Source of the DNA: Ilyonectria destructans
Lineage: Eukaryota; Ascomycota; Sordariomycetes; Hypocreales; Nectriaceae
Direction: 5' to 3'
Length of the DNA: 64,000 bases
NCBI GenBank assembly: GCA_020740775.1
Contig: JAHEWK010000001.1
Coordinates: forward strand, 1,984,001-2,048,000
In this document: positions 33,608 to 46,400 of the stretch, in pieces
Layout of the letters: every line of letters begins with the position of its first letter
Numbering within the stretch: the stretch's first letter is position 1
Made by a program: the position numbers and the translations under genes
The notes under the pieces: model-generated
What the model was told of the DNA's origin: nothing
What the model saw: only the letters and a program-made list of their open reading frames with translations
Database searches by the model: none

Positions 33608-33679
33608 GCGTCTATGGTGTAGTGGTTAGCATTGTTGCCTTCCAAGCAATAGGGAGGGGTTCAATTCCCCTTAGTCGCA
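33608..33679 (+). tRNA. tRNA-Gly (anticodon UCC)
   Basis: The 72-nt sequence folds as a cloverleaf: acceptor GCGTCTA/TAGTCGC, D arm GTGTAGTGGTTAGCAT, anticodon arm GTTGC-CTTCCAA-GCAAT with anticodon TCC, and T arm AGGGG-TTCAATT-CCCCT, with discriminator A. The A box (TGGTGTAGTGG) and B box (GGTTCAATTCC) for RNA polymerase III are intact, and no intron is present. The acceptor stem has one T-T mismatch at position 4:69, and the anticodon stem has a G-T pair at 27:43. It reads GGA codons. Confidence 0.92.
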
Positions 33680-33681
33680 TA

Positions 33682-33686
33682 TTTTT
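33682..33686 (+). terminator. RNA polymerase III terminator of the tRNA gene
   Basis: A run of five T follows two bases after the tRNA 3' end, the usual Pol III stop signal. Confidence 0.8.
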
Positions 33687-35559
33687 GCTCTCAATACTTT
33701 TTGTCTCTTGATATTTTGGGGGAATGGGGTATTTGTAAGTCGATGGGTGCGTAGTTCATTTACCCTGATTGTGACTCTTGTGTTTGGTTGGCATGTTAGA
33801 TAATACGTAATTGGTCAATAGGCGATGATGAATGGCTGGATGAGGTCAGCAGTTGGCAGATGAATACACTGGTTAACTCGATGATGAAATGCCCAACCAT
33901 GCGAGAAGCTCCCCAGTCCTGTTCTATGACAAAGGAAACCCGTGGAGTATATCTACGGAGGAGAGGCCGCAATGACGATGGTGGGAGTTGATACCGGGTG
34001 GGCGGGCTAGCCAGTCATAAGCGCAGACACGACAAGGAGGTGGGATTGGGCTGCGGAAACCCAATTGGGACAAATATGGAAGCCCAAAATATCAGCCATA
34101 TGTCATCATGTTTCTTTATTACTCATCCTCCACTCGATTCCCTATTCTCGGAGGAGTTTGGGATCAAGACTGACAGAAAAGCAGTCGGCGAGGGCGGTAC
34201 GGTAAGCGGCTTCAGTTCCAGCGGGAGAGGGGAGAGTCTTGGCAGGTGGATTGAGGTGTGTCAAAGTCATGCAAACGCCAAAAACTCACAAACCAACGAC
34301 CGTGGCTACTGGCCATTATCTGCTTGCAGTTAGTCATAGTCATGGAGAATGCGAATGGCGCATGATCAAGTGCGTGGTTGCTGCTCTGATGGAGAGTGGG
34401 TGAGTGGGTATAATCCAGCTCGGTCGTCCAGAGAGAGCTGCCAACAACACGCACAATCTGGAAACTTCTTTGGCTTTCTGCTGGGTGTGGATACAACTTT
34501 TTTTCTGATGCCAGCGGCGGCGGGGGAGGGGCGAACCAACCAAGGAACAGGTACTCCATACTGTATAGGCTCAAAAGGCTGGATACTGTGCCGCTGCTAT
34601 GTACTTACTACGTAGGTGGTACAGCAACTTATTATGCGCTACGTAAGAAGGCAAAGGCGAGGCGGAGAGGGAGAGTCAAGGAAAAGCGAGGCGACTAATG
34701 ACAGGGCAGTCGAATGAGTGGTCAGCCACAAGCTGGGTTACACGTTACACACCACGGCCAATTAACAACAGTGGAACAATAACAGGGCCCGACAGATCTG
34801 ATATCGCCCAATCTTGTTTCGGGGGGGGGGTCCAGATGCCTGGACAGGCCCCTGTAAAAGCAGCCGCCGAACGGTTGTTGCCATGCCATGTCATAGAGGG
34901 CTATGTCATGGAGAACCAAACCGAAGCTGGTGGTTGATTCCACAAGAGTGTCTCTTGCGCTGCGGCCGCGAAAGCACAGACAGGACGGGCAGGTACCTCA
35001 GCAGCGCACTGTAGCCGTCAGCAGTTCCAGGTACCTCGGACTCACCGACGGACGTGCTGTAGACGCTACCGCCATGATCCTCCGTAGTAGGCCGCAGCGC
35101 GTGTAGGCCGCCTGCTCCAGGGCGCTTGCTCCCATCCCACAGCAAGTGTCTGCTACTTCCAGCCAACACCGTCTGGCGGCTAATCGACCAAGTACCCTGT
35201 ACCTGCGGCGCAGGCGGGAAACTAAAATTTTCCCTCTGTTGCCCGTCCCGTTTCCCTCTCCGTCGTGGACGTAGTGGCTGCTGAATGCGCTGCGTGCGCT
35301 ACGTGCCTGCTGCCTCCCACCTAACTCAGCTTATCGTCCCAATCTTCCCCTCCATTAATCATTACCCCCCCTCCACTCTACAAAAAAACAACCCAGCCCA
35401 AACACCTTTTTCACTCTCCATCCCACATCCCCACGACGACTCTCCAACTCGCACTCGCCCGCGCCCGCCCCCCGTGAGCCTGTGCACTTCTTCTCTTCCT
35501 CCGTATCCCTCTTCTGCCAGTGCGCGCGTGCCCCGGGGCAAACCCCACCAACCGAAATC
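33687..35559. other. Intergenic region between tRNA-Gly and HSP88
   Basis: No protein gene is evident in this 1.9 kb stretch. A run of ten G lies at 34821-34830. GGTACCT-type palindromes occur near 34992 and 35030. The imperfect palindrome GGGAAACTAAAATTTTCCC lies at 35216-35234. From about 35340 to 35550 the + strand is strongly C/T-rich up to the HSP88 ATG, as for other highly expressed fungal genes. I looked for clear heat-shock elements (alternating GAA/TTC every 5 bp) and did not find a convincing one. Confidence 0.5.
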
Positions 35560-38239
35560 ATGAGTGTCGTCGGTGAGTTTTTCCTGTTGCCCCTCGCTGG
35601 GCGCTCGGCGCTGTGCCGGTCCCTGTCCTCTTTTGGAGGGACGTCACAGAGCCAAATTCGAGTTCGTGGCTGACCCAAACCTTGCGTTTCCCAACCTACA
35701 GGTGTAGATTTCGGAACCCTCAAGACCGTCATTGCCGTCGCGAGAAACCGCGGCGTGGACGTGGTGCGTATCCTCTTTCTCCTTCCTCTCATCTTCTCCG
35801 TTTCCCTCTTCCCCGCCAAGTCGCCATCCCGGATCCCCTCGCCGCCCCTCCTCCCCGCCATTCCATCCATCCTCGAGAAACTATCGTCAACCTGGCCAAC
35901 ACCACTCTCACGATCCGCGATGCCCCTCTGCCAACTCTCCTGACTAACACCCGATCTAGGTCACCAATGAAGTCTCCAACCGAGCTACCCCGTACGTCCT
36001 CCCCTCTTGCGCTCTCCTTTCTTGCGCTGCGCCCCACGCCGCTTTCCCCGGCGCCATCATGTTCCCTTTACTGACATCCTCGCTTCCTACAGCTCCATGG
36101 TAGGATTCGGCGCCAAGTCCCGCTATCTTGGTGAATCCGCCAAGACCCAGGAGATCTCCAACCTCAAGAACACTGTCGGCTCCCTCAAGCGTCTCGCCGG
36201 TCGAACTTTCGCCGATCCCGATATCCAGATCGAGCAGCAGTACATCACTGCTCCTCTTGTCGATGTCAATGGCCAGGTCGGTGCCGAGATCAACTACCTG
36301 GGCAACAAGGAGAAGTTCTCTGCCACTCAGCTCGTTGCCATGTACCTCAGCAAGATCAGACAGACCGCCGCCGCCGAGCTCAAGCTCCCCGTCTCCGACA
36401 TCTGCATGACCGTGCCCCCGTGGTTCACAGACGTCCAGCGCCGCGGCCTCATTGACGCCGCCGAGATCGCTGGCCTCAAGCTCCTCCGTCTCATCAACGA
36501 CAACACAGCCGCCGCTCTCGGCTGGGGTATCACCAAGCTCGACCTTCCCGGCCCCGAGGAGAAGCCCCGCCGTGTCGCTTTCGTCGACGTCGGCCACAGC
36601 AGTTACACCTGCTCCATCATTGAGTTCCGCAAGGGTGAGCTCTCCGTCAAGGCTACCGCCTGGGATCGCAACTTTGGTGGCCGTGACTTCGACAAGGCCC
36701 TCGTCGACCACCTCGCCAAGGAGTTCAAGGGCAAGTACAAGGTTGACATCACCACCCACGGCCGAGCCATGGCTCGTACCATCACCGCCGCCGAGAAGAC
36801 GAAGAAGATCCTCTCCGCCAACCAACAGTCTCCCGTCAACATCGAGTCTCTCATGAACGATATCGATGCTACTAGCATGATTACCCGACAGGAGTTCGAG
36901 GCCATGATTGAGCCCCTCCTTGCCCGTGCCCATCTCCCTCTCGAGCAGGCGCTCGCCCAGGCTAAGCTCACCAAGGAGGACATCGACATCATCGAGGTCG
37001 TCGGCGGTGGCTCCCGTGTCCCCGCCCTCAAGGAGCGCATCCAGGAATTCTTCGGCAAGCCTCTTTCCTTCACCCTGAACGCTGACGAGGCCCTTGCCCG
37101 TGGCTCCGCCTTCAGCTGCGCCATTCTCTCCCCCGTCTTCCGTGTCCGTGACTTCTCCGTCCAGGACATCATCAGCTACCCTATCGAGTTCGGTTGGGAG
37201 AAGGCTCCTGATATCCCCGACGAGGACACTTGCCTTACCGTCTTCAACAAGGGCAACGTCATGCCCTCCACTAAGATTCTTACCTTCTACCGCAAACAGC
37301 CCTTCGACCTTGAGGCCCGCTACGCCCAGCCCGAGGAGCTCCCCGGCAAGACCAACCCTTGGATCGGTCGTTTCTCCGTCAAGAGCGTCAAGGCTGACGG
37401 CAAGGACGATTTCATGATCTGCAAGCTCAAGGCCCGTGTTAACATCCACGGTGTCCTGAACGTAGAGAACGGCTACTACGTCGAGGACCAGGAGGTCGAG
37501 GAGGAGATTAGCGAGGAGGGTGACAAGAAGGATCCCGATGTGAGTAGCCTGCCCGAGTTAATTCTAAACAACCGTTCGCTGACATCTGCTACCCCACAGG
37601 CTATGGAGACTGATAAGAAGGACGACGGTTCTAAGAAGACCCGCAAGGTCAAGAAGCAGGTCCGCAAGGGTGACCTGCCTATCTCTAGTGGCACTGCTTC
37701 TCTAGATGATGCCTCCAAGGCTGGTCTGATCGAGAAGGAGTCTGCCATGGTTATGGAGGATATGCTCGTCGCCGATACCGAGGAGAAGAAGAACGAGCTC
37801 GAGGCCTACATCTACGACCTCCGTGCTAAGCTCGATGAACAATACTCTGAGTTTGCCAGTGACGAGGAGAAGACGAGCATCAAGGCTAAGCTCGAGGCTA
37901 CCGAGGTACGTTAACGCAGTTCCTGCAGTGGTTCACACCCATACTAACATATTGCTTTAGGACTGGCTGTACGAGGAGGGCGAGGACACCACCAAGGGTG
38001 TCTATGTTGCCAAGATTGACGAGATCCGCGCCATGGCCGGCCCCATTGTCCAGCGCCACTTTGAGAAGGTCGACGCTGAGCGACGAGCTGTCCAGGAGCG
38101 TGTGGACGCCGAGCGCGCTGCTAAGAAAGCCGCTGAGGAAGAGGCTCGCAAGGCTGCTGAGGCTGAGAAGGCCGCCCAGGGCGGAGACCAGGAGATGAAG
38201 GACGCCGATGCTACCCAAGAGGAGGGTGCTTCCCAGTAA
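35560..38239 (+). CDS. HSP88: Hsp110-type chaperone Hsp88 (Sse1)
   Basis: Hsp88/Sse1 is the cytosolic nucleotide exchange factor of Hsp70 and a holdase for unfolded proteins. I read six exons: 35560-35572, 35702-35763, 35960-35991, 36093-37539, 37600-37905 and 37961-38239, giving 712 residues, close to the family length. The nucleotide-binding domain starts with VGVDFGTLKTVIAVARNRG and SNRATPSMVGFG, has the Hsp110-specific VPPWFTDVQRRGLIDAAEIAG, then AFVDVGHSSYTC, NFGGRDFD and VVGGGSRVPALKERI. The substrate-binding beta domain (YPIEFGW, VFNKGNVMPS) is followed by an acidic loop, a Lys-rich segment (KKTRKVKKQVRKGDLP) and a helical lid ending in a long Ala/Glu/Lys helix (VDAERAAKKAAEEEARKAA). 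Three of the five introns cluster in the first 550 bp; the second (196 nt) is the longest. The acidic C-terminus ends GASQ. Confidence 0.95.
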
Positions 38240-39132
38240 ATGCGCTGATTTTAAGCAAGGATGGGCTGTGGATTATATGACGTGAGGACGACAAAATAAA
38301 ACGAGGCACAAAGAAGACGAAGACCAAGAAGATGAAATGATGAGAAGCAGCATAGAAATGCCCACGGTTGCACGGCTTTATTGGGGAGGGATCATCATGA
38401 CGGATATGTACCCGCGTTAGACCACTTTTACACCTTAGTCGCTAGGATCAAGAAACCAAGTTGGTTCAAGTAGTACCTGGCTGATTTATGTCTCTGTGAC
38501 TCCTCAGCTGTTCCGCTTTCCACTAAACCGAGATAGGAGAAAGATTTGGGTTTGGCCTGATCAGGTGGCGTGAGTTCTGAAGATATTGAAATGACGGTGA
38601 ATCGTGGGCAAGGGGTCGTCACACGAACCCAGGAGTGGTGCTTAATAATAATAAAGGAGAGAAGCACAAGCCAGAAATGCAAGCTTGGACAAGTCGTGCT
38701 AAATTTATGGGATTTATGTTGGCTGGGGATGCCATCAGAGACATGTAGACCAACGCAACGTTACAGAGTAGGCACGATAGATAAGATGATGTGTTTCGCT
38801 TTTGGATATTGCCTCTATATATTTTGTGACCTCTCTCGCGATTCCTGTCCTGTCCTCTCTCTCTCTCTCTCTTCTCACCGCCAAGGTACGTTACACGACG
38901 ATAACTTATCTACACCAGATGCAATTTTCGTTCCTTCATCCATGATCCCACAACGGCGACACTTCTTTTCTTAATAGGGGGGAGCCAAAGAGAGAGAGTA
39001 GAGCGGGCAAGGGAGAACAGGGAGAAATGCTAATCTGTCTGTGTGCCTGGAACCGCTCTTGAAGCCAGGCGAATCAAACTCTCCCTCGCCCCCCGGTAGG
39101 CGGAGCGCGCGCTCTCGGCCCCTGAGGTGCGT
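38240..39132. other. Shared 3' region of HSP88 and eIF5B
   Basis: Two highly expressed genes converge here. A dinucleotide (CT)n run lies at about 38855-38872, followed by an AT-rich segment. No gene is visible. Confidence 0.6.
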
Positions 39133-42100
39133 TTAGTTGATGTCGAAGAGGGGTTTGAGTTTGATGATGAGTTGCCACTCCTCGTTGGAGACTTCCTTGC
39201 GGTAGAACTCCTTGAGGCAGTCGATGCTGGCTCGCGAGACGAGACTGTAAAGAGTGTCATCCTCCTCAAGCTGGCGGCCGTACGTAGGCTGATGGCCGCC
39301 CATCTCGATCTTGACAGCGACTGAGGGCTGACCCTTCTTGACCACAGGGATCTGCTTGTGGTCTCGCTCGATTCCAGTCCTAGAAGAGGCCAAGGTTAGT
39401 TTCACGGATCACCCCCTTTTCTCGGGTAAGGAAATTGACTCACACTCTGCCCAGGCTGATAATCTCCTTGGCGCCAGTGATGGCGTTGGTCTTCACAGCG
39501 GCAATGGGCGTGTTGACCTTTAGCTGGCCGTCCACGACATCGACACCCACGACGATGGGACCGGTCTTGTTGAAGACAGCGACGGGCTTCAGCACGCAGG
39601 GGAAGACGGCCAACATCTTGGACTCCTCCTTCTTCTTCTCCAGCATCTCGTCCATGTGCTTGGTGAATGCATCAAACAGATGGTAGATGATGTCGGCAGT
39701 GAAGACACGGATGCCCTGCTCCTCGGCATATGCCATGGCTTCCTTGTCGACCTTGACATCGAAGCAAAGCATGACAGCATAGTCGGGAGACTTCTCCAGC
39801 ATGACACCACACTGCATGACATCTCGCTTGTAGACAGGACCGATGCCGACGTTGGCGACAGGAATCTTACAGTCCTTGAGGAAATCCAGCAGGGCTTCAA
39901 GCGAACCCAGGGTCGAGGCCTGGACACTGACACCGCGGCCGGACTTCTCGACTCGGCTGAGCAGCAGGGCTAGATCGGCCTCGACCTCGTCCTCAATGTC
40001 CTCCTCGTCATCATCAGGGCCAACGACCATCAGGCGAGAACCAGCGATAGCACCTTCGAGACCAGGGGCACTGATCTTGACACCCAAAGCAGCCTTGACT
40101 TCCTTGTTGTGGACGTACGTCGACTTGAGACGCAGCTCTCTGAGCGGTGCTGGCGTGAGCAGAGCTCTGATGTTTGTTTTGATAGCTCCTTCAGTACCGC
40201 ACAACACAATTCGATCGCCTTCTCGTAGGTAACCGTTGGAGAGGATGACGTCAATGGTCATACCGAAACCCTCAATGGCCTTGACTTCGAGGACGGTGGC
40301 CTGGACCTCGGAGAGGTACATGATGGAGCCGACCATCCGCTCTTGAGTGAGCTGGATGATGAGCTTCAGCATGTCGGGAACACCCTCACCAGTGTGGGCG
40401 GACGTGGGCACGAGCGACACAAACTTGGCCATGGACTTGTTCTCATAGAAGAGCTCTGAGTTGAAACCCTGCTCGGCAAAGGCCAGCTTGGTTGCCTCAA
40501 GGCGGGTGTTGAACTCGTTGTGGACAGCCTTGTTCTGGAGAGCGAAACTCTCCTGGAAGCCGTTGTTGTCGACCTTCTTCCAGCCGTAGAGACGATCGAT
40601 CTTGTTGAGGGCGACAATAAAGGGGGTCTTTCGCTCTCTCAGCATGCGCATCGACTCGAGAGTCTGAGGCTCGAGACCGTGCATGATATCGACCACCAGG
40701 ATGGCAATGTTGCACAGCGACGAACCACGGGATCGGAGGTTAGAGAAGGACTCGTGACCAGGGGTATCGATAACGAGCAGACCGGGCACCTTGAACTCGA
40801 ACTTGTTGTCCTTGTTGACGACAGCAGTCTTCTGCTTGATGGCGTCGACGGGGAAGTAGGTAGCACCAATCTGCTGCGTAATACCACCGGCTTCGCCTTC
40901 CTGGACGTTGGTCTGTCGGACCTTGTCCAGAAGCTTGGTTTTTCCAGTATCGACGTGACCCAGAATACAGCAAATGGGTGATCGGAGGTTGTCCTTGGAT
41001 CGAGCTGCGAGTGCGGCCTGGTGGGCCTTCTCGCGACGCTCTGCCGCCTCGCGCTTTCGCTGAGCCTCGGCTTGTCGGACAGCTGACACTTCCTCGTCGT
41101 CAGAGTCGGATTCAGATCCATCAGAATCGTCGCCATCTTTATTGCCACTGGCTTGCTTGTCGCCGGCTGCCTTGTCGTTGGCATCGTCGCCACTCTCAGC
41201 ATCCCAGCTGTCCTTGACTTCGTTGTCAGAAGCCGCGGCGGCCTCCCAGTCATCCTCGATATCGCTTTCTGCAGCGGCCTTCTCGGCAGCAGCCTTAGCT
41301 TCAGCCTCAGCCTTCTCGCGGGCGACCTTCTCCTCAGCTTCCTTGAGAGCATCCTCGGCTTGCTGCCTTGCTCGCTCAGCGGCTTCGGCCAGAGCCTTCT
41401 CCTCGTCAATCTAGGGAAATGTTAGTGATTGTGAGGTTCCCGTTGCCCTAATCGGGGGGTCGCATACCTTCTGCTGGGTTCTGCTCTTCTTCTTCCGGGC
41501 GTCTGCGGCGGGCTTGCTCCTGGGCTCGTTGTCTGCTTGGGGGCCGACCTTGATGCCGGCAGCCAGCATCTGCTGGAGCTTGCGCTCATTGCGAGCCTTC
41601 TCTTCCTTCTGGGCCTTGGTCATGAACTTGCCATCCTTCTTGAGTTGCTCGATCCTCTCTTTCTCCTTCTGCTTCTTGATGGCCTTGGCCTCCTCGCGGC
41701 GCTTCTCCTCCTCGGCGGCCAGACGCTCCTCCTCCTCAGCCAGGGCCTGTGCCTCGGCCTGAGCGCGGGAATCCTCTTCGGCTCGTCGACGGAGATCCTC
41801 CTGTTGTTTCTGGATCAAAGCAAGGTGGGCGGGGATCTTCTTCTTCTTGCCTCCTGTTTCGGCAGCGGGCGAGGCGGCGGCGTCGGGGGTGGGAGCAGCG
41901 GCCTCCTTCGCCGGCTCGGGGGTCTTTGCAACGGGTGCAGGTGCAGGCGTCCTCTTCTTGGCGGCCTGGCATGACGAGTTAGTCGTTATGCCTATAAAAT
42001 AGAGAATGGCTGACACATACCTGTTCCTTCTTTCGCATCTTCTCACGCTCCTTCTTGGCCTTCTCCTTCTCGGCCTTGGTCAAGACACGGCCGGAGTCGG

Positions 42101-42467
42101 CATCATCGCCAGCAGCGGGCTCGTTCTTCTTCGCTTGCTGCTGCTTGTTCTTGCCGCCCTTGCCCTTCTTCTCGGGGAGGGCGAACTCGTCGTCCATGTT
42201 GGCCTCGGTGGGGGCCTTGGCAGAGAGGTCCTCGACGGGAGCCGCGACGGGCTCAGGGTCCTCGTCGACGATGCCCTTCTTCTTGCGCCTCTCCTTGTTC
42301 TTCCGCAGCATGGCCATCAGGCCGCCGCCACCGGCTTCGTCGTCATCGTTGGCGTCGTCGTTGGCATCACCAGCATCGGCGGCGGGTGCCTGCGGGGCAA
42401 CGCTCTCGCCCAGCTCCGACTCCCAGTCGTCTTGGGCCTTCTTGTTTCCCTTCTTCTTGGGCGCCAT
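39133..42467 (-). CDS. FUN12: Translation initiation factor eIF5B (IF2-like GTPase)
   Basis: eIF5B is the GTPase that joins the 60S subunit to the 40S initiation complex. I read four exons on the minus strand: 42467-42021, 41965-41468, 41410-39444 and 39379-39133, giving 1052 residues. The first 400 residues are a highly charged, low-complexity region rich in Lys, Glu and Ala ([28 protein letters not shown]), typical of the eukaryotic N-terminal extension. The G domain begins near residue 455 with [13 protein letters not shown] (G1), [13 protein letters not shown] (switch I), [15 protein letters not shown] (G3), NKIDRLYGW (G4) and [10 protein letters not shown] (G5). Domains II to IV follow, with [18 protein letters not shown] and [14 protein letters not shown]. 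The C-terminus ([15 protein letters not shown]) matches the family's eIF1A-contact helix. The G1 motif has Thr in place of the usual second His, which is normal for eIF5B. Confidence 0.96.
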
Positions 42468-43401
42468 CTTGGTGGTATTGGCGGCTGGTCCTCGGGTCGA
42501 AAGATGCAAGCGTCAAGTGTCAAGCCCTGCAGCGTCCGGCGTCCACGATCGTGAGTAGTGGCGAGGGGCGACTTTTTTTTTGCGGAGGGTGCAACGAGAG
42601 TTGACTCTCTGGGTATGGCCCGTTTGGCTGGGTTCGCCTGCGGGACGAGGTGGGCTTGGGTCACTCCTACGGGGTTTAGGCGGGGCAGCGGCAGCCCACT
42701 ATCAGCTATCGGGTCGCCGTCGTGCTGTTTCGCTGGCTTCTGGCCGCTTTAACAGGGCTTTCACACCAGAACGCTGTCGAAGCTCCTGGTAGCATCCAAT
42801 ACATGCAATATGCTCTATCTCGTCCGTTTGGGAGTTGAAATTGTCCCGTGTTTGAGCCTCTGAGGAATCCACCCCGCACTGTTCGTGATGCGAGGATACA
42901 ATGCCCCTCGGGAACTAGCTAGGTACACAACGCAAGAGGGCTGTGACGCCGTTGGGTTGCCTAAGAAAAAAAAAGGTAACCCCCAGAATATTTTGTGAAT
43001 GCCATATTATGTAAGCACATAACCTCCCTCTTACATCAACACCATCTTGGTTCCTAGAGAAACAAACACGGGGATTCCAGAGAATATACTAGGTAAATGA
43101 GAAGCTCGATTACAGACCGACTTCTAATATTTTGTCTTCTTCTTCTCTCTAACAAGCAAGGCCCATTCTTGTGATACTGCGTTGTCTGTCTGTCTATATA
43201 ACATTTCGATGAGTCTGGACTTCATCAATTTTTTCTTCTCTTACCTCCTACTATATATTCCATCCTGCCGCACGAGCTCATCGTGTTGTTATAGAAGCAC
43301 CCAAAACGACGTTCTGTAAAGCTCATATCCATCGTTAATCATGTCCCCTCCTCCCCACTTTTTGCAATACAGAAACTCTCAAATAGCTATGCGAGCTTTA
43401 C
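42468..43401. other. Intergenic region between eIF5B and the MMS1-like gene
   Basis: This contains the eIF5B promoter on the left and the 3' end of the MMS1-like gene on the right, both transcribed leftwards. The promoter side has a T-run at 42572-42580 and AGCTAGGTACAC at about 42917. The stretch from 42960 to 43330 is A/T-rich. No gene is seen. Confidence 0.5.
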
Positions 43402-46400
43402 TCAAAATACTGGTGCCAGGAGATACGTCAGGATGTCGTAGCCCAGCTCCAAGTATTTTTCCCGTCCGTCCTCCACGCCGTCTCGGAAACCCGCGGTATA
43501 AGCTCCATCGCCGATACCATCTAGGTACTCACAAAACAGATCGAGCCCGTCTCCATAAGCTGTGAGGTTCTCCAGTGCTCGGAGGTCGAGGCACCGCCGC
43601 AACACATCGCCGTTGATTTGCATCATATCGGGGTACGGTTGAGGCTCCAGATCCAGGTCCAGATCCATGTCCATCTCCGCGTCTGTCTTCGAGAAACCAA
43701 CATGTGTGAACGGGCATATCGCTGTACTAAGTTGGGCCAGATTTTGAATCAAGCGCAGGAACCGCCAAAGCTCCAGCCCAATCAGTGAAAAGTGTTGCAG
43801 CGAGCCATCCAGGGAGACCCCCAAGATCTCTGCCCCATCGACCGTGCTGGATAGGCTATTATAGCGACGTTCGCGATCCACACTCAACCATAGTGGACGG
43901 GTGCGCCCTCGCCGGAACCTCCTCACCGAAGTTGGCAGTGTTCCCTCGAAAACCACACCGAGTTCCTTGTTCCGCTGCCCCCAGGGCACCCACAAACCCG
44001 CGATACCACCTTGCGCGGTTGAGACGAGATGGACTGGCCACTTCCTTGACCGTTCTACCGAGTCTCCCACTTCAATCAGGTGCCAAGTGTATCGCGTCAC
44101 TTGATCACTGTGGATGAGTGATATATCTGTCGCTTCTGATTCCACGTGCAAGTCTATTACTTGCAAGGAATGACTTGCTGTCAAGACACAAACCTTGCCA
44201 TTCGTCATCTGCAATGATATCCCTGGAGAGTCGAGTTGAAACTGCTTCATCGGCTTCAATTTCTTTTCCACAAGGTCGAGAACTTCCCAGTGCAAGACGC
44301 TGCCGACGCAGAAAAGTAGGCCTGCTGCATCTCCCACAGCCGAATAGATAGGATCTTCAAATCCCTTCTTCTTGTATCGGGTCCAATATCGTAGGTGTCT
44401 GGCCCTGCCGTTGCTAGTTTCAATTTCTTCGACTGTAACCGATACAATCAGTAGCAGGCCCTGATGAGTTGTCACGATGATGAAGCAGAAGGTCCTCCCG
44501 TCTTTGACATAGAGCCACTCGCTGAGCCCAAACACCTTGTCCCCAGGTTGTCCCAGTCCCGAAATATACTCGGATGATTGCATGTCCTTGTCAGCAGGGC
44601 TGGAGATGATCTCCCCAGAGTCTGGATCGACAAATGAGAGCGTTGGACCATCATTCTTCAGATGTGCAACAATGAAACATTTCCATGTCTGAGAATAAAT
44701 GACCCTGAGCGGTGTCCCTTCAAGCGGGATGTTTCGAGGCACTGGGCCAACATGGGGCCACATCTCCGCGAGAAGTATACGAGACCCTGCCAACATCATC
44801 AAAGACATATGGCCACGATATCCGGACAGACTCTGTTCGAGGCAGTGAACCGAGTGGATTGGCGGTGATGGTAGAGAGGAGTCATTTGAGTCTGTCGGCC
44901 AAATGGGATTCTTCGTCTGAAACTGGAGGTGTCGCTGAGAAAAGCCCGTCATGACAATCAAGCTGTTGTCGCAGCAAGCAAAGACTGCGGCATCTCCGCC
45001 AAAGGGACGAGAGGCGGCGAACACGTTGACGGGAGCCATACCCAGACGTTCCACAGAGAATGATATTCGCTTAGTGCCTTGTTGGCCGACTCTGCCAGTG
45101 ACTAGGTGGCCGCTCCGAGTGCCGAAGACGAGGACGACATCATCCACTCCCTCCGTCAAGACCGAGATGCTTGTAAAAGCTTCCATCTGACCATGAGACG
45201 CCATGCCATTGACGTCTAAGAATGGATTAGCTAAACCGTTGAAGTTGGAAGTTATGAAGGATGATCGAGTACCGTTCAATGCCTCGCTGACAATCGCGCC
45301 ACCATCAGAGGAATAAATCGATATCCAAGGAGATCCATCCATCACGGATCCCGATACAATCAACGTCTGCTCTGAGTATGTGAACATGGAAATGCAAGTG
45401 ACTTCTCCTTGTGCGTCCCATGACATAGCTCGCGAGACGTTCATCTGGTCTATTTCTAGGGTGTGGAGCTGAGATGCCTGGTCCTTGTGGGTAGAAATCA
45501 CCACGAGGTCATCCTTACAAAAGGCGTTCTCGGCCATAATGTCGCCCAGTCTAAGGATATCGGCGTGGTTGTGTCGTGAGCTGCGATATAGTGATTAGCG
45601 TCCGATCACTAGGAATTGATGTGCACGAAACTCGCGGGAGACCCATGGGAATATACCTTTGCGAAGGAGCAACGAGGGTTACGGACGCCTCTGTAATCTG
45701 CACTATGGTCCTCTGTACATTGTGGATAGCATAGATAGTCCGGGAGGTTGTGTCAAACGGTGAGGCGTCTGGAGTCAAGGCGTTGGCATTGGTAAAATCG
45801 CTGGAAAGATGAAGCACATCGGACGAGTGCGGTAGGGATAGGAGAGCGTAGAAACCCATTTCGCCGCGAATCTCGGCTGGAAACATCCACGACTGTCGAA
45901 CTGGTTGATCGTACTCGAACTCCAGCCCAATTCTAGCCTGGATTCCCCATCGTAGCTCGGTCAGGCTCGAGTTAGGCCCACGACCCGAAGTGCAGAATAT
46001 ACGATCAGGCTTCCTCAAAGCACTTGACGAACCTCTTCGTATCGAATTTAATTCGCTAGCCTGGGCTTCCGCGGTCCAAGAGGGGTACTCATCCGTCGTA
46101 GCCAGGTCGATTACGGGAGACCAGTTGGGAATGGTGCTCACTTGTACCAAGTTACTGCGAGCGGGAAGCTATGAAGGCAATAGTCAGCCAAAGCACTATC
46201 AGCGAAGCTATTCTCCAACTTACCTTCCAAATGCCCCCAGAACCCGAGTCCCCCCCGATTATAAGGACGTCTGCAAAAACGTCGTATGCGGTAGTGAAGG
46301 CCGTGGAGATATTCGTATTGATGGGTCCAACGTGAGTCACTGAAGTCAACAGGTCGTGCTCATCTATCTCGACATGGATAACGAATCCATCCTCACGAGC

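Noticed and set aside
35000..35559. Heat-shock elements upstream of HSP88
   Set aside because: Individual GAA and TTC triplets and one palindrome are present, but I found no run of three alternating units with 5-bp spacing.
35956..37449. 497-codon open frame antisense to HSP88
   Set aside because: Long antisense frames are a known by-product of codon bias in Hsp70-family genes. The product is Leu/Val/Gly/Glu-rich low-complexity sequence with no family motif, while the sense strand encodes a complete Hsp110.
42006..42558. Overlapping antisense frames opposite the eIF5B N-terminal exon
   Set aside because: They mirror the Lys/Glu/Ala-rich low-complexity region of eIF5B and read as Leu- or Ser-rich shadows.
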